Origin: Raffaelea ambrosiae
Lineage: Eukaryota > Ascomycota > Sordariomycetes > Ophiostomatales > Ophiostomataceae
Direction of reading: 5' to 3'
NCBI GenBank assembly: GCA_002778195.1
Contig: PCDI01000001.1
Span: 1,810,939 to 1,874,938, forward strand
Length of the DNA stretch: 64,000 nt
Part shown: piece after piece, positions 10,730-21,955 of the stretch
Layout: each line of letters opens with the position of its first letter
How positions within the stretch are numbered: position 1 is the first letter of the stretch
Made by a program: the position numbers and the translations under genes
Notes under the pieces: generated by a model
Seen by the model: only the letters and a program-made list of their open reading frames with translations
Databases searched by the model: none
Told to the model about the DNA's origin: nothing

Positions 10730-13024
10730 TTGGGCCTTGGAAGAGGAGAAGAAAAGTTTGAGAAAAAACGAACACTTTGTCTTCTTCGTGTGTGTTTTTT
10801 GTGTGTTTTTTTGCGTTGATTGTTAGGAATGACCTAATATAAGCCACTTACCTACGGCCTTTTTTTTTGCCCTGAAATTGCTCTGTTCAGTGACCTTGTT
10901 CAGTGACTTTGTGGAGTGATGTGTTTTGAACTCGGCTGCACGGTTTCCAAGTCGTTGAGCTTGCGAACAGCTTGGGAAAGGCGATGCAGAGCCGTTGAGT
11001 TGCCAACAACTCGGGACAGTCGAAGCAGGGCCGTCGAGTTGTCAAAGAGCTGAGGCAGGAGAAAAAACACCCTGTCAGCGTGCATTCATCGTGAAGAGAC
11101 ATAACACCAACAGCCAACTTGTCAAACCGGCTCCTGCACGTCAGAAAAAAAAAGGATAAAAAAAAGATTGAAAAAAAACCTATGCACGTATGTTCCCAAT
11201 CCACAGTTTCGAAACAACGGAACAAAGGGTTCACAATATGGCCGGCGCTTGCTGTGATCCCAGCGCCATGGGATGGGATGAGGCCGCATGGCAGAGACCC
11301 GACCGACTGGACTGACAGCTAAGAAGCAAAATTAAAAAAAAAAAAAAAAAACCACGAAATGGCACCCCCCCAAAACGGTTGGCGGTGACGGCACGAACCC
11401 GTGTTTCGCCAGTGTTCGCAGATATGTGTGTCCCGATCAAGAGGCCCCAGCCTGGCCAAAGTGGTCGCAGATGTCGGAGTTCGGGGTCCCAGACCTCTTC
11501 CGCGGAGGGCTTGCCACCACAGCATTTAGCGCCCGGAGCGGGAAAAGGAAAATGGCTGTGCACCCAGTCCGGCCGTTGTCCTCCAGTGGGTTCGGTGGGT
11601 CAGAGCCCCCCCCCTTTCAAGACGACCCCACCAGCTTTGATTGGCTTTCTGGAGTTCGGTGCTGAAATTTGTAATCGGCTTTTTCTGATATAATTTTTTT
11701 TCCCTGCAAGTTATTTCTGTCTTGCCGATCGCATGTAGGGGGAGGTCGTTGGCCAACTACTCGTACTACTATGTATGTACATTCCCGTAAATACGCGTGG
11801 CATCGTATGAGAGAGCATGGGGTAGATTGGCATGTCAGATGTGTACAAAGTAACTACGGGCTCCATAATATGGTGCAGCTTCGGGGCGGATGGGGCGCTT
11901 TCTCGGGGAATGTGTGTACGTGACTCGGCCGGTGGGTGGCCTTCAACCGCCGAACCGGAGCTTAACAAAAGAACACATAGTAGGGGGCTCGCACGGAGGT
12001 TGGTAGTAAACCCCGAGTAAGCGAGAGAACAGGAAATTGGCAAGAAAAAGCTTAAAAAAAAGTTGGCATAGCCACGACCAGCCGAGAGCATAAGACCACA
12101 ATGCAGGGCTCTGTGCGCAAGCCTCGCAGGTTGATGCCCATCTTGGTCAAGTTGATGTACATAGTATGTCGATTTCTACACATAGGACGGGGGTGTTCCC
12201 GAGAGCAATGACTCTTTTTTTGGATGTGACAGGCATCCGGTCATACCAGTCATACTGGGAAAAAGCAGCTGTTCAAAATCCACTCCGCACAATGGCATGG
12301 CCGTTTATCTTCTTTGACTTTGTTTTCCTTCTCTTTTCTTTTGCCTTCCCCCCTTCTATTGACTCTAGAGTATGTCCCTGAAATTGTCCTGCTTCATCGA
12401 TGTCGGGTGTGCTACCCTTTTGAAACAATCTCACCGCCGGCCAAACCTCATAGGGCAGCGTACCCGCTAAAATGGTGACGGGTGCCTTGGTCGGTCGGGT
12501 CAGCATCGCCCCCAAGATGGCCCAGTAGCCCTAAATGGCTCCCATGCCCATCTTCATATGGACGATCGCTGACACGGCCTGTCAGCATGCAGGGGCGGTC
12601 CAAGAGCCTGCTAGAGTAGCAGTATGCTAGACGGACGCAATGCTCTGGACGGACTGGCTCGATGCATGTGTATTAATCTGTAAAGCCGTGCCTTGGCGCC
12701 AGAGGAAGAAAAACATGGAATGAGGACTCGATGCAACCGTGTTCCACGGCCAGTAAGACGGGGCGGAGCCAGAGAGAAGGGCAAAAATAAACAAAAGGGA
12801 AAGGATCGTACACAGTGTGTTCGTCATCCTCTTTTTTTTGTTCTCTCTCCAAGAAGACCTTGACAACAGCAAGGGAAGACCACTTTGTCATCTGGTTATA
12901 TCATCGCCGCAGAGAGAAAGAGTGGGAAACCAGGGACTAGACAGCAAAGGAGACAAACGATAGAGAGACGAGCATAGAGAGACACAGCCCTCTCTGCACA
13001 GTCCACCACCGAACCACAAAAAAA
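10730..13024. other. Intergenic region without recognisable gene
   Basis: 2.3 kb between the permease and the membrane glycoprotein. It contains a 39-40 bp imperfect tandem repeat (10951-11060), A and T homopolymers, and a purine-rich leader just before 13025. No family motif was found on either strand. Confidence 0.6.
10951..11060. repeat. Imperfect 39-40 bp tandem repeat
   Basis: Two full copies start at 10951 and 10991, and a partial third starts at about 11030. Each begins gtcgttgag, gccgttgag or gccgtcgag. On the minus strand the units read as NSTALLRLS and NSTALHRLS in an open frame, so a decayed coding repeat is possible. Confidence 0.6.
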
Positions 13025-14165
13025 ATGGCCTCCTTCCGTCAGTCCTCCTCCTCCTCCTCTTCCTCCTGGGTCTCGTTTTCGGCGGCCTTCTGGCTGGCCC
13101 TCCTGGCTCCCAGCCTGCGTCTTGCTGCCGAGGCCTCGCCTTCCGGCACCTGCTTCTTCCCTGACGGCTCCATCTCGTCGGCCGACTCGCCCTGCACAAA
13201 CGACGAGGTCACGCACTGCTGCAACTCGCTCAATGCCTGCCTGTCCAATGGCTACTGCATGAGCCTCGAGCAGACGCCGTACGTGATCTCGCGTGGCAGC
13301 TGCACCGATGCCGACTGGGGCGATGGATGTCCGCAGGAGTGCAAAACAAGTAAGTTTTTGGATCTTTTTTTTCTTTCTTTGTCCTCCCTTCGGCTGTTTG
13401 TCCTCTGGCCGTTTGGATCCTCCGGTCGTTTGTCTGTCGAGAGACTTCTCTCATTGCTCTGTCTAGTGAACTAACCACCCAGACAATCCGTCTGGCGGCT
13501 ACCCCATCAGCTGGCTCGGCAAAGGCAGCAGCGGCCAAGAGTACTGCTGCGGCACCTTGGCCTCTGTCAACGGCTCCGTCTCCTGCGACAGCGACACCAC
13601 CGACGGACCCTTCACCATGACCAAGGCATCCCTCGTCTTCGACGCCGGCATCCTGGCCGGCATCACCAACACGACTGCCAGCAACACGACGGCCGGCAAC
13701 ACGACCGACACCGGCAGCGGCAGCAGCAGCAGCAACGCAACAACCTGCACGGATGCCTCCGGTAATGGCGACAACAGCAGCAGCGGCCCGTCGGTCACGG
13801 CTGTGGGGGCCGGCGTGGGCGTGTCGCTAGGCGTGGTGGCCGTGACCGCCGTGGCATGGGCCCTGTATGAGCGCCGCAAGAGAGTGCAGCTGCTGAGGGC
13901 GCTTGCCCAGCAGAGCCAGGAGACGGCGATGAGCTATGCAGGTGGGCCAGGAGGCGGCCCAGGCGGTCCAGGAGGTGCGCAGACGGCCGCATACTACAGC
14001 CCGCAGCCCCAGTACGTGAGCGGCGGCGGCGGCGGCGGCGGCGGCATCGCCAGCAATGGGAGCTCCCCCAACGATGCGGCCTTCAAGATGAGCGAGCACA
14101 ACCCGCTGGCGGAGCTGGCCGCCGCACCACACCAGCAGGAGCTGTCAGCGCATGGGGCGAGGTGA
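13025..14165 (+). CDS. Cys-rich type I membrane glycoprotein (unknown function)
   Basis: Exons 13025-13349 and 13483-14165 (acceptor preceded by an actaac branch site) give 335 residues. A Ser-rich then hydrophobic signal peptide covers about residues 1-37. The secreted part has many Cys residues, including a CCNSLNACLSNGYC segment, followed by an Asn/Thr/Ser-rich stalk with repeated N-x-T sites. One membrane segment lies at about 213-237 (VGVSLGVVAVTAVAWALY) followed by RRKR. The cytosolic tail is Gly-rich, with GGP repeats and a poly-Gly run. This architecture is common among ascomycete cell-surface proteins, sometimes likened to wall sensors. I do not recognise a named family. Confidence 0.85.
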
Positions 14166-15124
14166 GGAGCAAAGACGAGGAGGAAGGGGGTTTGGGGCAG
14201 GGAGATGTCTGGAAAGAGCTCGTCTTGGTGTGTTTCAGGAGCTTGTTGTGATGGGAAAGAACGAGTGACGATAGGGCAATGGAGGGAAGCGTGTTTTTTT
14301 TTTTTCGTTTCGTTTCTTTTTCTCTTTTTCTTTTTTTTTCTTCTTATTTCCCTCTTCTTGTTCGAAAGCAAGAAAGCGAGCGAGCGCTTCGACAATAGTC
14401 CTCCCCCCGACTTTGAAAGCCTATTTTTCCTCTCTCCCTTTTCAGCATCGTCTCATCGCGTAGCTGCATCCCATCGCAAAGAATGTGAAACCGTAGTCGC
14501 CCGCCATTCTGCTGTGTCTTTGTTGCTGCCGCTGCTCATCTGCAGGCCCTCTCTCGCCAGACCCGATCGTCTCGTTCGGGGGAAGAGGGACCAATTCTTT
14601 TCCTGCTGCTCGTAGGCGCACTCGCGCTGCAGGCGTCTCCTGTTCGGCCAGTACAAAGGGCGGTGCCCATGGCCGCCATCGCGGTCGCGTGCTGTCTCCC
14701 TCCCCCCCCCGGCCCCTTTCTCTCTGCAATCCTCCTCGTGCAATCAATGCAGACCCCATCCATCACACTTGCATTTGCGCGGCGCTTCGCGGTCTTGGAG
14801 AGAGAAGACTGAAAATGGACGACGCAGGGCCAGACAACGCGGCGACACGGCCGCAGCGTTGACTACTATTGCTAGCCGAGCCGAAACAGACTGCGAGACG
14901 CCCATTTCCAATCATCCAGAGTGTGTGGAGAGGAGGCGACTGTCCTCCGCCAAAAAAAGAAAAAAAAAAGAAAAAAGAAAAAAGAAAAAAAAAACCGACG
15001 AGACCACTTTCACTTTGTGCGTGATGGAGAATGGCCGGCGGTTAATCCCCTCCTCCTCCTGTGCCCAGCCATGTTTCGACCGGCAGGCAGAGCTGTCGCA
15101 GAGCGCAGTGCAGTGGCGACAAGA

Positions 15125-15202
15125 CGCGCAAGAAGATACAGAAAGAAATTGGGACACGATCGCGCAAGAAGATCAGAAAGAAATTGGGACATGATCGCGC
15201 AA
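15125..15202. repeat. Tandem repeat, 35-36 bp units
   Basis: Two nearly identical units (15125-15160 and 15161-15195) plus a partial third all start cgcgcaag or cgcgcaat. They share the core agaaagaaattgggaca. Confidence 0.85.
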
Positions 15203-16909
15203 TGGCGAGCCGCAGTGCAGCGGAGGGTATGCGTGCTGGTACTCTGCGCATTTCAGGCGCGACTCGCCCATCGGGCGAGAACCAGCCAAACAAAGCAGCG
15301 CAGCGCAGTGCAAGCAAATCCGCGATCATATGCGGAAGGCGTGGCACAGTTCCCCGCTAGGTACTGGCATATTCGTCCATAGTAGTTTCCCATGCTGCCC
15401 TATCTACGATTCCCGTCAAGGGCACAAGCACTGGGCACATGGCACGGAGGCTGTGCAAGTTGCTTTTGGAAGTGGTTTGGGTGCGGCAACCCGCATTGTG
15501 CATGCAGAGAGCCCCAAGCCCAGACGGCGGTTTTCTTTGTTCTCTATGGGGACGTGCAGGACACACAGCCACAGTGGCCTGAGGCTGGACTCGGGGAGCG
15601 CGAGAAAAGACGCCGCAAGGGGATGAACAACGTTTTGGTGTGGGCGGGCACGGGAAGGTCCTAGCCAGAACCGTGGTGGGGGAAGGACTGGCGGTCCTAT
15701 GGCGTTGTGCTGGAGGACCCCTACTCGATGGTGGCCGCAGACACTAGCCACACCGTTTTTCCCAAACGCGTTTGCGAGAATCTGCCTCGTAGGGCTTACT
15801 GTGTTTTATCAGTCGTTCGTGCATGCTTCTGGCATGCGGCCCACCGTTGCCGGCAGTCCAGAGGCCAACCCGTCCGGAGAGCCCGATGATCCTGCCGCCG
15901 ACAGCACTGCGCTGTCACGGGGATTCTTTCTGTCTTTTTCTGTCTCTTTTTGAAAAGAGTCTCACCGCTCTGGTGTGTGTTGCCGCGTCATTGTCTGTGG
16001 GTTCTCTCCAAAGTGCAGACAAAAAACGGCCCCCAACTTTCTTGTTTGAGGCCAAGACGACGGTGCCGGTGACTCACCAGTCCACACACCACCTGGTGAG
16101 CCTGGATGGCAAAATGGGAAAAATACAGCCAAAGGGGAAAAAGAAAAAAAAAAGAAAAAAAGAAAACCACGAATTCGACGCACGATACGCGAGGATTACA
16201 TGAAAAGCGTCGCCCATATTGTCGTCTGGTGGCGTCTTGTTTTGCAATGTGGTATTAGATGACTTAATTGCGTGTTATTTTGTGTGTGTTAGTTATTTAT
16301 ACACACACACATTCTGGCGTTCGTATCCAACACGTCTCCCGATACAATTGTTGCACTTTCCCACAAACTCTTTTGCCTTTTGTCGAACAAAACGACGCTG
16401 TACCTGCGGCTTGCATCTTGATTCCTCTTTGGGAAAAACTGGGCTCCCTCCTTTTCCGACGGCCTGGGGCACAATGCTCGTCAGTCCACGGGGATCATGA
16501 GTAGGACGCCAATTTCCCCGACTGGATCTGACATCAGACCCTTAGCCCTCTCTTTGCATACGCCCCCCCCCCCCCCCCGGGCCAAAACGCTGAGGGGCTC
16601 CACCCAGAGCCTCGTCTGTTGGTCAATGCCATTTATGCGGCACACCAGACAGAGAAACAGAAGACAGAACAGGCCACACGAGAGAGAGAGAGAGAGAGAG
16701 AATTGAATAGGAGGCCTTGGATCTTACTACTGGTATCAGTAGTATCCAATTTTCTCTTCGTTCACGCCCCCCTCCTCTCCATGCAAGGTACCATGTATGG
16801 TGACCCATGCCCTGCCTGTTTCTGGGGTCTTTTTTCCTTTGCCCGTCGGGAGGAGGGCACGTCATGACGATGCACGCGATCGAAACAAACTTGCATGCAC
16901 ACGCCAACG

Positions 16910-16938
16910 AACTGTTCGTGTGTACGTCACGAACAGTT
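16910..16938. repeat. Perfect inverted repeat, 11-bp arms
   Basis: Arms aactgttcgtg and cacgaacagtt flank a 7-base loop. It could form a strong hairpin or bind a dimeric factor. No adjacent gene or terminator context was found. Confidence 0.7.
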
Positions 16939-18750
16939 GCACTTTCACGCAAGATCCTGTACAGACCAATAGCAAAATGCATCTTTGAGAGAAAGGAAAG
17001 AGAAAAAAAGGTCAAGGAATATTTTCTCTCTCTTTCCCCCCCCTCTCTCTCTTTCAATATCGCCACCTCCCTAGGCGAACCAAGCAGACCATAAGGCTTC
17101 CCATAATCCCTCCCAGGCAGCAGTCCCGAAAGGGGAGGTAAGGGCCAGTCACACTCAGGCCGACGCCGATCCGGATCGTGATTTGGCCCGACCAGACACC
17201 TCCGGTGCTCGCACTTTGGGTCCCTCCCGGCAAATGTCACCCTTAAGACCGAGGCAGGCTATGTATGGAGTGGGTATATCGTGGGGAGTAGTGGAGGAGA
17301 GTAGTAGAGAAAGAGTCAGAGAGAATTAGAAGGGCACAAAAAAAAAGAGGGTTGCCTGGTGAGTGTATCGGCTGATTGGGCTAGTAGATGGACACCATTT
17401 TCTTATCTTATTCTTCTGCCTATCCCGGGCTCGCTCGTTCTGCTCGGGGTTGTTCCCTCAGTCAATAGTAGCCAAACGACCAGAAGGCCAGAGGCCAGGC
17501 AGGCACAAACTGTCATCAGGCTGTTCAGGTCAGGTTTTCGAGGCCAGACCGGGCCCGACACGGCCTCGATCTGGGGCTTGCTCGCCTAGACTTCCCTTTG
17601 TACGCGTACGTTTTATTCGTCACGGTCTTGTTCACACCGGCAGCATAAAGGCTGTTCGGCTGCTGGAAGGACAGCTGAGTGTGCGGTCAGACGCGAACCA
17701 CCCCAAAAAATGAAAAAAAAGAGGGGGGGCGTGTCCATTACAGCTGACGGATGGGATCATGGAATGGCCAGTACTTGTACGTCGTACCATAGACGGAGAC
17801 CATGGGAAGAATTTTGGCCAGCTGAAAAGGACGAGAACAAGAAAAGGACGAGAACAAGAATCAACTGGAAAGTTCTGCAGACACACATACACACACCCCA
17901 AAAAAAGGCTGCCAAATGTCTTGGTAGGACTTGTAGAGAGCCTTGACGCTCGACCAAAGGGGAGAGAATCCACAGTACACATAGTCACTACATAGTACAA
18001 TTATGCAAACATGGGTGCACAAGGCAGCTGAGACATGGAAGGGCGCACAAAGAGTCACCGAGCACGCGGCCCTGGTATTCCGTGACGCGGCGGCTTTTGT
18101 CTGACCTTATTTTTTTTCCCTCTCTCCAAAGTGCTCTTCTTTCCAGTTTTCCGTATTGTCAGATTAGGGTGGTCTTTGTGCGGCTGGCAAGGTCTGTCTG
18201 TGTTGAAACAGCGCTGCAAACAGGCCCGCGGGTCTCATCTGTACTCATCTGTCCTCCTTTGTGCTCTTTGTCGAGAACCTATTAACTCGAATACAGGCCA
18301 ATCTACGCAATAACTAAGCCGTGAAATAAGAGCTACCCCTCCCCTAGGAAGTAAGGAAAGTGAGGATGGCAAAGAGAGCAAATGACTCGGTCTGTTCGCC
18401 GACCGACAATATGGACACCGCATTTGCCAGGTTTTTTTTTTTTGTTTTTTTTTTTCGCTTGTCTGGTCAAACCGGCTAGTTTCGCCAATTTCTCCAGCTA
18501 ACGTAATATGGTCGGGGGGTGTGTGTGTGAGGAACGTTGACGAATTTCAAACAAGGGAGACGCGCCAAACCACCGCATGCCATGCCAGCCAAATGCAGAC
18601 AGACGAACCAAAAAGGCGCTCGCCCCAATAGAAAAGTCCTGGTCAAGGCCTGGACAGTTGACCACACAAACACTTGTTGGCCGGTGCCACATTGTGCTAC
18701 GTGGTCTCGTCGTTGGTCTTGTCCTCCTGGCCTTGACCTCTATTTTTTCT

Positions 18751-18780
18751 TTTTGACAGGCTTTGACAGGCTTTGACAGG
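18751..18780. repeat. Tandem repeat, 10 bp x 3
   Basis: Three consecutive copies of ctttgacagg, the first with one mismatch, in intergenic DNA. Confidence 0.85.
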
Positions 18781-19802
18781 GAAGAGTCTTTCTCAAAGAC
18801 AAAGCAAGTCTTTTTGTGCAGGTCCTCCCAGACAGGCAAGTCCTCTGTGCTTCCCCAATCCCATCCCAACAAATACAAGTCTCGGAAGATTGGTAGACGG
18901 CGCGGCGCAGAGCCATACAAACGAGACATTGGCCTACCATAGTACATAGTAGTTAACTAGTAGTTCGGCTCGCATGCAGTCGCAGCACGGACAAAGAAGA
19001 GGACCAGTGCCACGAAAGCGACGCCAGCATACGCCAGCAGCGGCATCGTGCAGTAGTGCCTGCTTTGGTTCCTCGAACATCTCCACCAGACAAGAATCGT
19101 CAGCAAAAACGTGGAGCAACAGTCCCGTCCGATCCTGTGTCTTGTGATGGCTCCTTGTACTCGTAGATCTGCCAGTTTGGTGTGTCATTCGACTAGCCGA
19201 AGCATTCTGAGGCCAGCAAAAGGTGGAGTCAGGGTGATCTACCATGTAACTACGGTGTAACTAGTCACTATGTGGTATGGCAAGGGAAGATACTTTGTCC
19301 AGGCTCTTGTGATGCAGCTCGTGGTCTACCCCGTATGGGGCTCGTAAATGGTATGTTTTTGGAATGCTTTCTCTTTCTCGTGTTCAGTGTGTGCTGTCTC
19401 CTGCGTGCTCTGCATCTGTTTCGTTTCAAACGGGCGCGTGTTGGCCGCTCGCTGTCAGAGGCTCTTGGAGGTTCTTGGGGTCTTTTAGGGGGGCGCTCTC
19501 CAAGGAGGCTCTGCCTGGGGCTCTGCCCACCCATGAACGCTGAACCCACTCTTTTTTTTTTTTTTTTAATTCGTTCGCCACACAACGGCCAGCCACGAGA
19601 ACACTTTGCATCTCGCAAACTCGCAAAACTCGCACGCTTTCGCGTTTGGTCTCGCGCTCTGGCCGCAGAAGGGACGGCCTTCCATGGAAGACGGACACAA
19701 GAGAAAGTCGCTCCTGCAGAAGCAAACCGTCAACGACTCCTGCCGCAAGGTCCTCTCAGACGCCGAGCAGAAACGCTGTAAGCCGCCCGCTGGACTTGCA
19801 GT

Positions 19803-19837
19803 GTATTTTGGTATTTTGGTATTTTGGTATTTTGGTA
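19803..19837. repeat. Tandem repeat, 8 bp x 4
   Basis: Four perfect copies of gtattttg followed by gta, in intergenic DNA. Confidence 0.9.
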
Positions 19838-21955
19838 ATGACTTTGTTCCCACACACTCTTTGTAATCCTATTTTATTTTATTCTATTTTTGTGCTGGCC
19901 GCAGCTGGCCACCCTTCCCTCCCCTACGCTGCCCCTACGCTGCCCCTTCTTTCTGGCCCCCTTCTCTACGGCATCTCCGTGCACCGGAAAAAACAGTTGG
20001 CCCTCGTCCACTGCTTGCTCAAACGCAAAACCTCCTCCGTACGGGGTTGGCTTTGCCTGCCCACTCCTGGCAACCCCCCTTCTCCTAACCCATAACGTCA
20101 CTTGAAGACAAAAACAGAAAACTCTGTCGTCATACTCCCCGTCGGCCATAGAACAGGGGGGGAGGGGACTTGTTCTGTTTTGGGAGACGCCTTCACAACA
20201 AGGACTAGTCCGTTGTCGCTAGGGCATGTCTTGTCTTTCCGCCAAAGACCAAAAACAGGGTAGTTGTCTTGCAAGAGCAGTTCGCACTTCTCTTGCACGG
20301 CGGTTCTGTTTTTGGCAGCATGCCCTTGCGACAACTCTTCTTGCCAACTCTTTTGTCTTCCTTTGTCCAATCGATCGGTGATCACTGCCCAGGCCAGCAA
20401 GTGTCCCCGCCCCGTCGTCTTGATTTGCCGTCTCCGTCCGTCTCTAGCATCTTGCGCCGTAGTCCTCCAGCAGTCTCCTAGCCTCCAAATGGTATCTTTG
20501 GCGACATGTCAGCACCTATGTAACGGTCCGTATCTCAGGGGGAGTAGTGCTCACAGCCCATGTTCGGCTGCCTCTTGGCAGACTCGTCGGTGGCAGGCAA
20601 AGAAGAATACATGACACCAAAAGCGCTCCACCCACCACACACAACCTGCTGGCTGCCTTGGGGTGCGACCCAGGTCACCTGGCCTCCTCTACGGGCCTCT
20701 CTCTGCTTTGTCGCGGTTTGCCAGAGCCCTGCTGCACCAGTCGCTCCCATACTCTTCCTCGACTCCACCAGTATTCCAGGCGCGCCCTGGTTGGTCTAGT
20801 CTGTTTCTGCAGGCCAAAAATACGGTGTGCTCAGCCAGGTTCCTCATTGGTACTGTGCAGGCCCTTCCTGCTTGCTGTCGCTCTAGTGTGTCTCTTCACC
20901 AAGAAACCCCTGCCTGCCTGCAAGCCACCCTCGAACACACACTGTACTGCCTCAGCAGCCACTCCAGCATGCCCCACACCCCGTGCACTTGGGTGCTCGT
21001 AGGCAGACAGCCCTCCTCAGACAGAAACACACACCACACACCTCACCAAGTGTCGTCTCTTACGGAATACACCCCCCCTGGCACACACCCGGCCATGTTC
21101 CACTCTATTAGAGCCCGCTTGTCCAGGCTAGAGAGTCCAGTGCCTGGCAGGGTGGGTCGAGTTCTACGGTAGTCTGGTTGTGCTTTGTACTCGACTATTC
21201 CAGAGGCGCCCTCGTTGTGACCCGGTACCTCGTCGCTGCAAACTCCCACCTCTCCATAAAGTGCCACTAATACCAAGCACTCTCCCACCCCAACCTTATT
21301 TTGTTTCGCACCCCCCAAGCAAGCAAAGCAGAAAACCGTCGACTATTGTGTACATCACTGCCCGCACCCTTTCGTTTGCTCCTGCATCCTTCCTGGTCTT
21401 CAGCACTCCCGCAGCCCTCCAGCCCTCCAACCCACAAACACATACACAAACGTCCTTGGTTGCCCTCCCCGGCTTTTTGGTATATATCCTCTCCTCAACC
21501 CACCCCCTTCCGTCATCATCACGGTCGAAGCATCCCTCCATGTCTCACAGAGCCCATTCAACATACTCCCACATACCTAACACGGCTGACTGATAGTGAA
21601 CTCTATTTGACAGCCTGCCCTTGCCTCTCCTGTCCACACGCCTCTTGTCTCTCTCTTACACGGGCACACACACACACACACATATATATATACACACACA
21701 CCTCCTTTTTATATATAAGACCATTGCCCTCCCCATTCTACCCTCCCTCTCTTTCTCTCTTTCTCTTCATTCAACTTCTTTACTCAAACCTCTTCAACGA
21801 CTGAGACAACTCCTTGACAACTACTATTAGCTGTCATCACCATCATCGCCAACATTCCCAACATCAACGTCAACCTCCGGTTGACCACCGGCAGCCCCCA
21901 CCACAACAGCACACAGCACCGCCAAGGCTCCTCGTCGCCACCGGCAGCAGCAACC

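Larger units (their letters stand above)
14166..21955. other. Gene-free 7.8-kb region with scattered simple repeats
   Basis: No open frame here carries recognisable motifs. It includes a 36-bp tandem repeat, a perfect inverted repeat, a GA microsatellite (16681-16700), 8-10 bp tandem repeats and long A/T, C and G homopolymers. The last 500 bp are C/T/A-rich, with a CA/TA tract near 21665-21720, and look like the leader of the gene at 21956. Long non-coding transcripts are possible but not shown. Confidence 0.55.

Noticed and set aside
19606..19866. 86-codon frame with a donor-like gtaagc after KRC
   Set aside because: No partner exon that keeps frame, and its end is made of a simple 8-bp repeat.
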